DNA of 64,000 nucleotides from Deltaproteobacteria bacterium (GTDB lineage: Bacteria; Bdellovibrionota; JAJCYS01), in contig JAJCYS010000049.1 of NCBI GenBank assembly GCA_029262815.1, positions 1 through 64,000 on the forward strand. Reading direction: 5' to 3'. The stretch's first letter is position 1, and each line of letters starts with the position of its first letter. Position numbers and translations under genes: made by a program. The notes below the pieces were generated by a model. It made no database searches and had not been told where the DNA came from. It was given only the letters and a program-made list of their open reading frames with translations. Below are positions 30,116 through 39,652 of the stretch, in pieces.

Positions 30116-31159
30116 ATGACGCAAAGTGTGATTGTTTGTGGGAGTGGTGGGGTAGGATTGACCCTAGCTTCGACGTTGGCCAATTTAGGGTGGTCAGTGC
30201 GTGTTGCCGATTGCAAACACAGGCCTAGAAGCGGAAGCCTCAATGCATATGGGGTCCTCAGCATGCGGGATCGACCCATCACTTCACCCCTCAGATTACT
30301 GCAGTCTGAGGCCCTAAAGCGATGGCCTGATTTTTATGAATATACGCTTCAGTTAGGTTCTATAGAAAAAGCAGATGTTACAGAGTGGGTGAGCTCTCGA
30401 AAAGTATCCAACCATGAAATATTAAGAGACGATCCGAATCGTAATTGTGTTGAATCAGAGAAGGCCAATTGGGATTCGTATGTTGACCATTCCGATTTTT
30501 CTGCTGCGCTTAGGATCCCCGCGCTTTTTATTGACCCTGCTAAAGTCATGGATGCATTGAAGAAGAAATGTATTGACCAAGGTGTGATATTCGAAACTTT
30601 TTCTTCTGACCAGTTCCCCTATCTTGGAATCACAAATGAGTCAGAAAAAACAGTTTCTGTATCTGGTAAGACAGCTGATCTGGTTGTATGGGCTACAGGT
30701 GCTTGGGCGCATGAAAATCTTTCGTCACACTTAAAATTGCCGCATGGGTACGTAAAGGAGCATGTTACATACCAAACGTTTGAGTGTTCGGATTTAGAAC
30801 CTAGGATGGGGCTGACCCATGATGGGTTTATGGGCAAAAGAGAGGGATCAGATACTTGGGTGATGGGCGGTGAATCATGGCAGCCCACTTCTGAACTTTG
30901 TGCTCAACTAAAGAATATAAAAAAACGTGAAGGGTTCAGAGGACGTATGGCAGGTCGATACCCTGTGTTTGGGCTAGACCCTCGAGGATATTCAGTGTAT
31001 TGGGCATACGGATTTCATCGAATTGGGTGGATCTTGGCGCCGTTGTTACCTACTTTATTTCGATCTCAATTAACACATAGACCGCTTAGCCCTGCTATTG
31101 AGACTGCATTTCGAGCTATACTACCTGATCGATATATCAAGGAGCCTTTCAATGGATAA
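30116..31159 (+). CDS. FAD-dependent oxidoreductase (DAO family; candidate MnmC oxidase part)
   Basis: VIVCGSGGVGLTLASTLANLGWSVRVAD dinucleotide-binding motif; overlaps start of the MnmD-like gene. Confidence 0.75.
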   Translation: MTQSVIVCGSGGVGLTLASTLANLGWSVRVADCKHRPRSGSLNAYGVLSMRDRPITSPLRLLQSEALKRWPDFYEYTLQLGSIEKADVTEWVSSRKVSNHEILRDDPNRNCVESEKANWDSYVDHSDFSAALRIPALFIDPAKVMDALKKKCIDQGVIFETFSSDQFPYLGITNESEKTVSVSGKTADLVVWATGAWAHENLSSHLKLPHGYVKEHVTYQTFECSDLEPRMGLTHDGFMGKREGSDTWVMGGESWQPTSELCAQLKNIKKREGFRGRMAGRYPVFGLDPRGYSVYWAYGFHRIGWILAPLLPTLFRSQLTHRPLSPAIETAFRAILPDRYIKEPFNG

Positions 31160-31802
31160 ACTTGTTTTAGGAAAAGATGGGTCATGGTCCCTTTTCTCCC
31201 AAAGGTGGGGCGAAGGGTATCACTCGCGTATTGGGGCTTATACTGAAACGCAAATGATTTATGGCCGTGCTTGTATCGAGTGGATGCAAAAACATCCAAA
31301 CCCAAAGTCTGTACATGTGGTGGAACTTGGATTCGGACTTGGATATGGATTTGCAGTAGCCAATCAATTTATGAATTCATTTTCGCCTTCAGTTCTCCGA
31401 TCGTATACCGGATATGAACTTAAGAAACCCCAAATGATGCCGCCATTACCCCAATTTATCGGTTGGCTAACTGCGTATCGATCTCAATTGTATCAAGATC
31501 ATGCAGTTTCAATTCGAGGTGTCTCAAATCGATTAATTATGGGTGATATTAATTGTATGTGGGACTCACAAAATGTGGACATTCTTTTCTGGGACGCCTT
31601 TTCGCCCAGGCGAGCACCAGAGTGCTGGAATAGTGATTTATTCGCCCGTGTATTTCAATGTATGAATCAAAATGCCTGTTTGGTGACTTTCTCAGCATCA
31701 AAAAAAATAAGACACAGTTTAGAATCGGTTGGTTTTGTAGTGGATGCGCTACCTTTGGCTGGCCCCAAGCGTGAGGGTACTCTGGCTTGGCGTAGCGATT
31801 GA
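31152..31802 (+). CDS. mnmD: MnmD-like tRNA (mnm5s2U34) methyltransferase domain protein
   Basis: VVELGFGLGYGFAVANQF, ILFWDAFSPRRAPECWNSDLF, FSASKKIRHSLESVGFVV...GPKREGTLA as in the MnmC N-domain family. Confidence 0.8.
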   Translation: MDKLVLGKDGSWSLFSQRWGEGYHSRIGAYTETQMIYGRACIEWMQKHPNPKSVHVVELGFGLGYGFAVANQFMNSFSPSVLRSYTGYELKKPQMMPPLPQFIGWLTAYRSQLYQDHAVSIRGVSNRLIMGDINCMWDSQNVDILFWDAFSPRRAPECWNSDLFARVFQCMNQNACLVTFSASKKIRHSLESVGFVVDALPLAGPKREGTLAWRSD

Positions 31803-31884
31803 AGTATACAAAAAACAATTGATTTAGGCATGAGCTGGATCATGTACTCTGTAAATTCATGCGTTATAATGCTAATTAGCATCC

Positions 31885-33117
31885 ATGAATTTCAAGAAGA
31901 TCATTTTTTTACTAGTCCTGTCGATTTATTCCGTAAGCACATATTCAGTAGAGTTACCGGTTGATGGAAACAGAAAAGTTGAGTTAGGGGGTTCGGCTCG
32001 GATTCGTCCCGAATTAGTAGACCATGACGCCTTTAACAGTACAGAAAAGCCGATTGATTTTATTGGAACCCGATTTCAAGTTCATTTCGGGTTTGAAGAT
32101 TCAGGGTTCAGAAGTTTTTTTCAAGCACAGTATTCCAAGAGCTTTGGTGAGCTAAATCAGTTTAGTGGTCAGGCTAGCGGTGTCTTGCGAGATGACGTCA
32201 TTTTTTTGCACCAAGGGTTTGTTCAGTTCTTCAATGACTGGATGTCTTTTTGGATCGGCCGAAAAGAAATTGCATATGGCGATGAATTAGTTATCGGAAA
32301 AGTAGGGTGGAGCAATATTGGCCGATCATTTGATCATGCAACATTTCGAATTAACGTTAACGACATGGGATGGATCGATTTCCTTTTTCTCTCCCGTGTT
32401 GAAGGTACTGGCATTTCAAATTTTAGTTTAAGAGATCATCAGCTGCTAGGTGTATATTCAAGTTTTTCGACAGGTATTTTTAAGGCAATTGATGGGTATG
32501 CTCTGGTTGAGTTAAATGATTTAAAAAGAGTTGGCATTGATGATGACAGGCAAATTTGGGTTCTCGGTGGTCGCGTCAAAGGTAAAACAGAGGGGTTTGA
32601 TTTTAGGCTTGAAGTGACGGGAGAGTTGATTGACGTACGAGGGACTGACGAACAGAATTCAGCTTTTCAGGGTGATTTAGAACTAGGGTTGCTATTTTCA
32701 ATGTGGCGTATTGCCCTTGAATTTGCCTATGCTAGCAAAGACTATCGCCAACTGTACCCTACGGGACATAAGTGGTTGGGTCATCAAGACTTTTTTTCTC
32801 GCAGAAATATTATGGACGCTGTCTTTCATTTGCGTGTCACACCTTTGGATGTGCTTAGTTTTTATTTAGATGTGCATACTTATTTTAGGGCTGATGATGA
32901 TGCCTCGATGTTTCGATTCAATGGAAAGTCGATCGGTGAGATAGGGGGTGAAAAATATGCCGGTATCGAATTCGATTTCTTTTTGAACTGGACCGTATTC
33001 AAGTATTTAAAGTTGAAGTTTGGAGCCTCTACTTTTTTTCCGGGTGAATATATCAAAGAAAACTTAACCTCACGCACGCTGACATTCTTCTATGTACAAT
33101 CATTGTCTGTATTTTAA
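31885..33117 (+). CDS. Alginate-export-like outer-membrane beta-barrel protein
   Basis: Signal peptide; GSARIRPELVDHDAF..., WIGRKEIAYGDELVIG..GRSFDHA; ends in aromatic strand FFYVQSLSVF. Confidence 0.65.
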   Translation: MNFKKIIFLLVLSIYSVSTYSVELPVDGNRKVELGGSARIRPELVDHDAFNSTEKPIDFIGTRFQVHFGFEDSGFRSFFQAQYSKSFGELNQFSGQASGVLRDDVIFLHQGFVQFFNDWMSFWIGRKEIAYGDELVIGKVGWSNIGRSFDHATFRINVNDMGWIDFLFLSRVEGTGISNFSLRDHQLLGVYSSFSTGIFKAIDGYALVELNDLKRVGIDDDRQIWVLGGRVKGKTEGFDFRLEVTGELIDVRGTDEQNSAFQGDLELGLLFSMWRIALEFAYASKDYRQLYPTGHKWLGHQDFFSRRNIMDAVFHLRVTPLDVLSFYLDVHTYFRADDDASMFRFNGKSIGEIGGEKYAGIEFDFFLNWTVFKYLKLKFGASTFFPGEYIKENLTSRTLTFFYVQSLSVF

Positions 33118-33216
33118 ATTTATCAACCTGTGATTACTGAGGGGCAGTCCCTAACTATTTGCATATTTATGAGTATGTGGGTACCCTAAAGGTACAGGAG
33201 TTGCCGGGGGAGGCCA

Positions 33217-33894
33217 GTGGTGGTTCGGTTTTTTTGCATATTTTTTCTCTGCGCGTGCCGCGCTGTGTATGCTACTGAGCTTCCAAACGGAAAATACACC
33301 TATTCGGAGGGGGAGAGGACTGTAGAAATTTCAGTAATTAAAATTGAGGGGACTGACTTTCTTGAAATCAAAGGCGAAAATTCAGAAACAAATCATTTCT
33401 ATCAAGCTCATATTAACCTTGCTAATTTTAGTGGAAAGACGGTGTATCAAGGGTTGTACGCGAACGAGTTTTACTCCGGCTATCTGAAGATGACTTTTTG
33501 GTATGGTGGTTTGAAGGGAAACGGTTCGAATAGTGTACATGAAGATAAATCAGCCTTTACGTATGAAACCGAAAGTCACATCGATATGTACGTTTTAGAT
33601 GATATTGATTCAACTACATATTATATTCCATATCATATGAGGAATAGAGAAGAGAATTACAAAGGCAGAGCGGGGTACCCGATGCAATTTCGGTTGGATC
33701 CAGCCGACAATACACTTGAAATTACAGCTAGAGCCGTTTTTGATCTTAGAGCAAGTCTCAAAGCCAGCGATTCTTATCCTGTTAATAATTTAGAAAGCTC
33801 TCAACAAGTTGATTCTCGCAGATTGTCTCTTGAGGTTCTCTCGAAGTTCGCGAAAGAAGTTATTGAAATTCTTGGTAATCAATTCACACTCTGA
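33217..33894 (+). CDS. Hypothetical secreted protein
   Basis: Hydrophobic N-terminus VVRFFCIFFLCACRAVYAT; GTG start. Confidence 0.55.
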   Translation: MVVRFFCIFFLCACRAVYATELPNGKYTYSEGERTVEISVIKIEGTDFLEIKGENSETNHFYQAHINLANFSGKTVYQGLYANEFYSGYLKMTFWYGGLKGNGSNSVHEDKSAFTYETESHIDMYVLDDIDSTTYYIPYHMRNREENYKGRAGYPMQFRLDPADNTLEITARAVFDLRASLKASDSYPVNNLESSQQVDSRRLSLEVLSKFAKEVIEILGNQFTL

Positions 33895-34014
33895 ATCTTT
33901 TTCTTTCTTTTCTAATGGGCTAATAAAGCAGGGGTTTTAGGTCTCAGATATTTAACTTGAAATATAAATAAAAAAAGTTTATAATTACTCCAATTGCATT
34001 ATTTGGAGGTAATT

Positions 34015-34416
34015 ATGAAAAAAACTGTGTTTAGCATCGTATGTGCTGGAATCGTCATGACGGGGTGTACAAGCGCCCCTAAAGGGGAAGCTCTGTTGTC
34101 CCTGAGTCAAGGTACATCTATGTCAATGGTTCATGAAAAATTAGGAAAACCAGATCATGTCAGTTTAGAAAACGGATTAACTTCCTGGCATTACACCATT
34201 TCAACGGGTTGGTTAGATTATCATTACAAAATCGTTGATTTCAAAAAAGGTGTTCTTGTTGCTTTGCGAGACGACAGATCTCGAGCACAACGGGAACATG
34301 AGTTAGATAAAATTAGAACTCAAAGCCAGTACGACATCGAGAAAGCTAAAGCAGGTGCAACTCGCATTGAACTGAATACCATTCAAGAAGTAGATACATC
34401 TGTCTCTATTTATTAG
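34015..34416 (+). CDS. BamE/SmpA-like small lipoprotein (copy 1)
   Basis: Lipobox VMTGCTS; LSQGTSMSMVHEKLGKPDHVSLENGLTSWHYT; paralog of 35750-36274. Confidence 0.7.
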   Translation: MKKTVFSIVCAGIVMTGCTSAPKGEALLSLSQGTSMSMVHEKLGKPDHVSLENGLTSWHYTISTGWLDYHYKIVDFKKGVLVALRDDRSRAQREHELDKIRTQSQYDIEKAKAGATRIELNTIQEVDTSVSIY

Positions 34417-34449
34417 TCATACTTCTATAGTTATAAAGATAGCATAGAA

Positions 34450-34480
34450 GGTCTGAGCATATTGCTCAGGCCTTTTTTTA
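34450..34480 (+). terminator. Rho-independent terminator
   Basis: GGTCTGAGCATATTGCTCAGGCC followed by TTTTTTT. Confidence 0.88.
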
Positions 34481-35620
34481 TTCGACTTGATCAATGAAGA
34501 TGATCTGTTTCTTTCCTTCGTCAATGGAGGCAGAATCGTTATCGAGAAAATGGGTTAATGAATCCATGTATCGAGAAATCGTCATGTGTCGGGTGATGCT
34601 TCTATCGTTCAAGTGTTCATAGGGGATTGCAATCCGACCCTCACCCGAATTTAAAATGTGATGTATATGTTTATAAGGCTTAGAGTTTACTGGAAGAAAA
34701 CGATCTCCTTCTGTCCTTTGTTTTTCATAGGCACTAAATGGGGCATACTTCTTTAAAAATTTAGTTCGGTTGACAATAAAAGGTCCCAATTGAATATTTT
34801 CTTGAATATTTCTTGCCATGGCAAGTTGGGCAATGAGTTGCCCGTCAGAAAAAAGATCAATTGAATCACGAAAGAAATGATTTTCATCTATCTCAGGTGA
34901 AAAGAAACTAGAAAGCACGACAATGACACGACGAATATGAGGGGTGGACAACATTATATTTTTAATTTGAGAATCCAATACATAGCCTGGACCGCCTATT
35001 AGAATGAGGGTATGTGTGGGATTTCTTAGTTTCATATCGGCATCAAATTGAATAGCCTTTTCATCACTTCCCAAAGCCGCAAAAGTCTCATCTAAATTTT
35101 TGATATTTAAATTAGATAATATATTTTTGGTGTGTTCATCTTCCTCTGGAATTTTTGGAGGGTCATCTTCTTTTGGTGTAGAAAATGTTTCTGATCGAGC
35201 CTTTTCAGTTTGCCACTTGGCCCATTCACGTATTCCTTCTCCACCATGCCAAAACGTACTATCTGCTGCGTAGTCAATTTTGCCGTGTTGGATAAAATGT
35301 GTGACGGGGAATTCAGCACCAAAGCCGTCAAAAAGTTCATCTATGAGTAATGTATAAATGCTCGACATGTTTTTCTTTCGGATAAGCTTCCACACTTTTT
35401 GTGTTGTATCTGCTACTCGGATTCTTACATCTTTTGATTCTATTTGATGGGTGTTTGTATTCATAAAGAGCACTTCAATTGGCGAGTGTAATTTTGGTTT
35501 TGGGTTTCTAATTTGTTGAATAAATTTAGTAAAATCCATGAAGCAGGATTGATCGTAAAATTCAGAAGCAATTGCGGGGGTTGATATGCATAAACATAAT
35601 AAAAAACTGAATTTATTCAT
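34478..35620 (-). CDS. Hypothetical secreted protein
   Basis: Signal peptide MNKFSFLLCLCISTPAIASEF; start refined from 35863 to 35620. Confidence 0.6.
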   Translation of the reverse strand: MNKFSFLLCLCISTPAIASEFYDQSCFMDFTKFIQQIRNPKPKLHSPIEVLFMNTNTHQIESKDVRIRVADTTQKVWKLIRKKNMSSIYTLLIDELFDGFGAEFPVTHFIQHGKIDYAADSTFWHGGEGIREWAKWQTEKARSETFSTPKEDDPPKIPEEDEHTKNILSNLNIKNLDETFAALGSDEKAIQFDADMKLRNPTHTLILIGGPGYVLDSQIKNIMLSTPHIRRVIVVLSSFFSPEIDENHFFRDSIDLFSDGQLIAQLAMARNIQENIQLGPFIVNRTKFLKKYAPFSAYEKQRTEGDRFLPVNSKPYKHIHHILNSGEGRIAIPYEHLNDRSITRHMTISRYMDSLTHFLDNDSASIDEGKKQIIFIDQVE

Positions 35621-35749
35621 AATAAAGAATAATTTATATTTATTTATATTATTAATCAACATTTTTTTATATTTTTGAGCCATTATCCGTGGTATTTCTT
35701 GATTATCTCTGCCACTGTTCAAAAGCGGAGAGCCTGAACTGGAGGACAT

Positions 35750-36274
35750 ATGAGACGACAAATAGCCGTAATAGCACTGTTTTTTGTTTTCAACGTGGGG
35801 TGTGTGACGACACCCCATGGTTCTGAATTGGCCCAACTGACCAGAGGGACAAGTCAAGCCCATGTCCGAGAAACTTTAGGGGATCCTGACCACGTCAGTT
35901 TTGAACAGGGGCGCACCCAGTGGCATTACACGCTTTGGGATCACACAGGCAGTGTATTTAAGGTACTCGAATTTGACCGAGGTGTGTTGGTCCAAATTTT
36001 GGAAGATCCAGAACGCACATTCAGAGCGCATGAGCTTGAAAAAATACGAACCGAAAAAGAATTGGCTATCGAAGAAGCACACGCCAGCGCACCGCGAGTT
36101 GAAGTTTATCGTACGGAAGTGCATCACCATCAAGTTGAGATCCAACGTCCCGCTCCGATTCAAAAAAAGCAGCGTGCTCCCCATTTAAAACCTGGCGAAC
36201 AACGATTGCGACCTTTACCAAGGCTTAGACCTGGTGAAGAGCGACTACATCCTATTTTTGATCCTTATGAATAG
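35750..36274 (+). CDS. BamE/SmpA-like small lipoprotein (copy 2) with proline/arginine-rich tail
   Basis: Lipobox FNVGCVT; LTRGTSQAHVRETLGDPDHVSFEQGRTQWHYT; tail LKPGEQRLRPLPRLRPGEERLHP. Confidence 0.7.
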   Translation: MRRQIAVIALFFVFNVGCVTTPHGSELAQLTRGTSQAHVRETLGDPDHVSFEQGRTQWHYTLWDHTGSVFKVLEFDRGVLVQILEDPERTFRAHELEKIRTEKELAIEEAHASAPRVEVYRTEVHHHQVEIQRPAPIQKKQRAPHLKPGEQRLRPLPRLRPGEERLHPIFDPYE

Positions 36275-36276
36275 GG

Positions 36277-37407
36277 TTACACCCAGCGTTTGTAGTAAAA
36301 GGGACTCGACTCATCAGTATTGAGTCGAGGAGCCACTTCATAAAACCATTCGTCATATTTGGCTTCATACCCATCAAGCCTTGGGAACGGATTAAACGCA
36401 GGCCCTGATTCGAACGTATTGCCAACCGTATCTAACATTTCGAGCGCCAACGCAGGTATCGATTTGGGTGACTCACCATGGGTTTTCATGATGGATTCAT
36501 ACATGTTGGCCATAAAAAGTCCACCAGGTATTAAAGGCAGGGCTCGTGTTTTCATGGCTGGCAAATAGATATCAATCATGCGCGTTTCAGTTCCGTACGC
36601 TTTGGCAACAGTTTGGTGAATAACATCTTTAGGCAGGAATAAGCTTGTTGAATATGCACCTTGTCGTCCATATAAATTTGAATTTGGATTTCTGCTGGCT
36701 GTATCCAAGCTACCTCGCCAATCCGAAAACACAGAAAGAGTAGGGTGGATACCTGCTTCAGAAAGTGCTTTTGGAAATTCAACCGCAAGATGTCCCATCA
36801 CATGCTCGGTCATCTCAATCTCTTTAGAAGACAAGGGCTGTAACTCCCACTGGAATAACCCATGCTCTGCATTTACATCTTTGACATATACGGGGGGTAG
36901 ATTAGGTGTCAGTCCCGACACTGCAGCTGCAACTGTATTGAAGTACACGACCTCTTTAGCATTAACACTGTTTAGGGCGTGTACGATTGCATCAAAGGCA
37001 GGTCCATTGGTTGCCACACCTCTAGGACAAAATTGTAGGGCGCACTCTTTGGATTGTGCAAAAGTTTGCAGCTCTTTTCCTGTTTCAAAGTTTAACGATT
37101 TTGATAAGTCACGTGCCACAACCGTGATACTCGCTGCCTTGTGGGTTCCGATGATAGCCGTCGCTAGAGCGCAACCAATGCCATTGCCGGTACCCCCCGC
37201 AATAAGCACATGGCGGCCATTAAGCCAATCGAGATTAAACATATGTGTCTGCAACTCTTTTGATTGAATATTCCAATTCCACGTAATAAGTTTTTGTGCT
37301 TCATTTGGAAAGCTGGCTATCTCTTCAGCTGTGGGCCTCTTCAATGGCGGTGCACCAGGGATGACGGATAGACTTGGATCAGCTTTTGTATATGGACTTT
37401 GATTCAT
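36277..37407 (-). CDS. Rossmann-fold NAD(P)-dependent oxidoreductase (SDR/enoyl-reductase-like)
   Basis: HVLIAGGTGNGIGCALATAII; VVYFNTVAAAVSGL. Confidence 0.55.
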   Translation of the reverse strand: MNQSPYTKADPSLSVIPGAPPLKRPTAEEIASFPNEAQKLITWNWNIQSKELQTHMFNLDWLNGRHVLIAGGTGNGIGCALATAIIGTHKAASITVVARDLSKSLNFETGKELQTFAQSKECALQFCPRGVATNGPAFDAIVHALNSVNAKEVVYFNTVAAAVSGLTPNLPPVYVKDVNAEHGLFQWELQPLSSKEIEMTEHVMGHLAVEFPKALSEAGIHPTLSVFSDWRGSLDTASRNPNSNLYGRQGAYSTSLFLPKDVIHQTVAKAYGTETRMIDIYLPAMKTRALPLIPGGLFMANMYESIMKTHGESPKSIPALALEMLDTVGNTFESGPAFNPFPRLDGYEAKYDEWFYEVAPRLNTDESSPFYYKRWV

Positions 37408-37455
37408 AGTGGCTCCCCTCTCTGGTGGTACTTTAATATACTTTGAGGTGGGTTT

Positions 37456-38427
37456 CTATATAGATTGCCCGTAGCCCGTGAGCCACTTGTGTAGAAGGTG
37501 AGGCTCTACACTGGCACCACACAAGACAACGACCACATCTTTGCCTTCAATAGGCCCTAATCGATTTAACTCAAGGGCTGCCAAAGAGCAAGATGCGGCA
37601 GGTTCAGTCAGCAGTTTTTGGTGGATCAATAAAGTGAGTAAGCTTTGGACCGCCTCTTCGTCTGTTACAGTCGCAACGGCATCAACATTATCTTTGATAA
37701 CAGAGAAATTTGCTTCGCTGGTCGTGAGCGCACCTAGTGACTCTGCTATGGAAGTAATCTTTGGTAAAGTAACCAAATGCCCGGATTGGACTGATTGCGT
37801 GATGCAGTCAGCACCTTCTGTTTCAACGCCGTAGACATGAACCATTTTATCCATGGCTTTAAAAATAGTCGCTAACCCTGCAATAAGTCCGCCGCCGCCC
37901 ATTGAAGCCACAACGACATCGAGGTGGGGTAGTTGTTGGTAGATCTCGACGCCCATGGTGCCTTGACCGAGCTGAACTTCAGGATCTAAAAAGGGGTGAA
38001 TAAATGTGAGGCCCTGTTCTTGAGCAAATTTTGAGGCGATACTGTTCGCTTCGTCTAGTACATTGCCTTCAAGTGAAACCGTCGCCCCTAAAGATTTCGC
38101 TGTCTCGATGCGAAGTTTAGGTGCTTTTTTAGGCATAAAAATATGCGCGGGGACGCCGACTTTTTGTGCCGCATAGGCCACCGCCATACCATGATTACCC
38201 CCACTAGCGCTTACGACCCCTTTTGCTCTCTGTGATTCAGGAATACGTAGAATTTTTGAAAAAGCGCCTCTTACTTTAAACGTACCTGTAGGTTGAAGGG
38301 TTTCAAGCTTGAACCACACATTACATTTAAGCTTTTCAGAGTAGTATTCGGAGAATACGAGTGGTGTGGGCTTCAAAAAAGGCCGTATAAGGGACTCGGT
38401 TCTCAGAAAATTAATAAGTGTCAGCAT
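37456..38427 (-). CDS. Threonine/serine dehydratase (PLP-dependent)
   Basis: PTGTFKVRGAFSKI PLP-Lys motif, SASGGNHGMAVAYAAQ, MGGGGLIAGLAT. Confidence 0.9.
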   Translation of the reverse strand: MLTLINFLRTESLIRPFLKPTPLVFSEYYSEKLKCNVWFKLETLQPTGTFKVRGAFSKILRIPESQRAKGVVSASGGNHGMAVAYAAQKVGVPAHIFMPKKAPKLRIETAKSLGATVSLEGNVLDEANSIASKFAQEQGLTFIHPFLDPEVQLGQGTMGVEIYQQLPHLDVVVASMGGGGLIAGLATIFKAMDKMVHVYGVETEGADCITQSVQSGHLVTLPKITSIAESLGALTTSEANFSVIKDNVDAVATVTDEEAVQSLLTLLIHQKLLTEPAASCSLAALELNRLGPIEGKDVVVVLCGASVEPHLLHKWLTGYGQSI

Positions 38428-38461
38428 GATCCCGGATAATTTACCTGATTTTTAACAGCTG

Positions 38462-39652
38462 TCAATGCCCTTTCGTAAGTGAAGCTCGATAGATGCGGTA
38501 GGTTTTGCTTTTTTTGGCGCCTAAGAGCGTTGCAGCCCTCACCATCTGCTTATTACACTCCAAGACCCAGGATAGCTCAGCACTGAAAATTCCGTTTTTT
38601 CGCCCCCTAAAAAGGGTTTCAAGAAAAAATATACTACTCAACCCTAGGTGTTGAAACTTCTTCTTAATGCCAGTTGTCAACACTCGACAATGACTAAGTT
38701 TTCTAATTTGAGTGAGTAGTTTGAAAATGGCAACGGGTGTGAGTCGCCCATGGGGAATAGTTTTAAAAATTTGATTCAGATCAGGTAATGCGGCGCTGAA
38801 CCCACAAGGTTCATCATTGATGTACCCAATCAATAAAATATCTGGAACTGCGATCTTTTTTAAATCACTCGAGACGTACATATATTCAGTTTCAGAAAAA
38901 GGGGTGAACCCCCAATTATTTGACCAAGCATCATTGTAGATATCATAGATGGTTTTTAAATCTCGTTTTTCATGCTTAACATCAAACTTACGTATTGTAA
39001 TGTTATACCGCTTGCGTAAACGTTCACTGACACGAAAAACTTTTTCTACAATGGGTGACTCAATAGTCATGTGGTATGCATAAGCATCCATGGCTTTTTC
39101 CCACATTGGGGAAGATTCAAAAAATCGAGGGTAGTAGGGTGGGTTGTACAACATCTCGATGATGGGAAATTCTTCGAAGGCGTCTAGTAGCATGCCAACT
39201 TGGTAGTTGGTGGTCAAGTTTACGGGACCGATCATCTCTTCAGCTTTGTAAATAGTGCGTGCATGATTAGCAGCGTACGTATATATAAACCGAGCCAAAG
39301 GCTCACAATCGATTTGTTCGTAAAAGCCAAAAAAAACGGTTTTAGTTCCCCATTTATTAACGTACCGAGGCGAGTGTGAAATTGCGAATCGGCCCACCAC
39401 CTTGTGGGGGCTGTGAGACTGCCTGACCAAAAACAAGTCGCACTCTCCGCCTTCGGTGAAAAAGGGGTTGTTTTTTTTATCAATATTTTTTTTAACAGAT
39501 TGCCTTAAAGGCGGCACCCAATAAGGATTTTGTAGATACTGTTGATAAAGGAAAAAAGGAAACTCAATAAATGCGTTCAGATCAGCTTTTGTTGTAACTG
39601 TCGAAACTGTATAGAGTGCCTCTTGGGTGTGTGTAGTTAGCGTCATGCTCAT
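38462..39652 (-). CDS. GNAT-superfamily protein, bacterial ceramide synthase-like (copy 2)
   Basis: Same architecture as 39582-40814: NPFF, GFFE, NPPYYP, WGFTPF, ELSWVLECNKQMVRAATLLGAKKSKTYRIYR. Confidence 0.65.
   Translation of the reverse strand: MSMTLTTHTQEALYTVSTVTTKADLNAFIEFPFFLYQQYLQNPYWVPPLRQSVKKNIDKKNNPFFTEGGECDLFLVRQSHSPHKVVGRFAISHSPRYVNKWGTKTVFFGFYEQIDCEPLARFIYTYAANHARTIYKAEEMIGPVNLTTNYQVGMLLDAFEEFPIIEMLYNPPYYPRFFESSPMWEKAMDAYAYHMTIESPIVEKVFRVSERLRKRYNITIRKFDVKHEKRDLKTIYDIYNDAWSNNWGFTPFSETEYMYVSSDLKKIAVPDILLIGYINDEPCGFSAALPDLNQIFKTIPHGRLTPVAIFKLLTQIRKLSHCRVLTTGIKKKFQHLGLSSIFFLETLFRGRKNGIFSAELSWVLECNKQMVRAATLLGAKKSKTYRIYRASLTKGH

Noticed and set aside
34478-35863. Long form of the 461-aa ORF
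   Set aside because: Residues before MNKFSFLL look like untranslated sequence; a clear signal peptide begins at 35620
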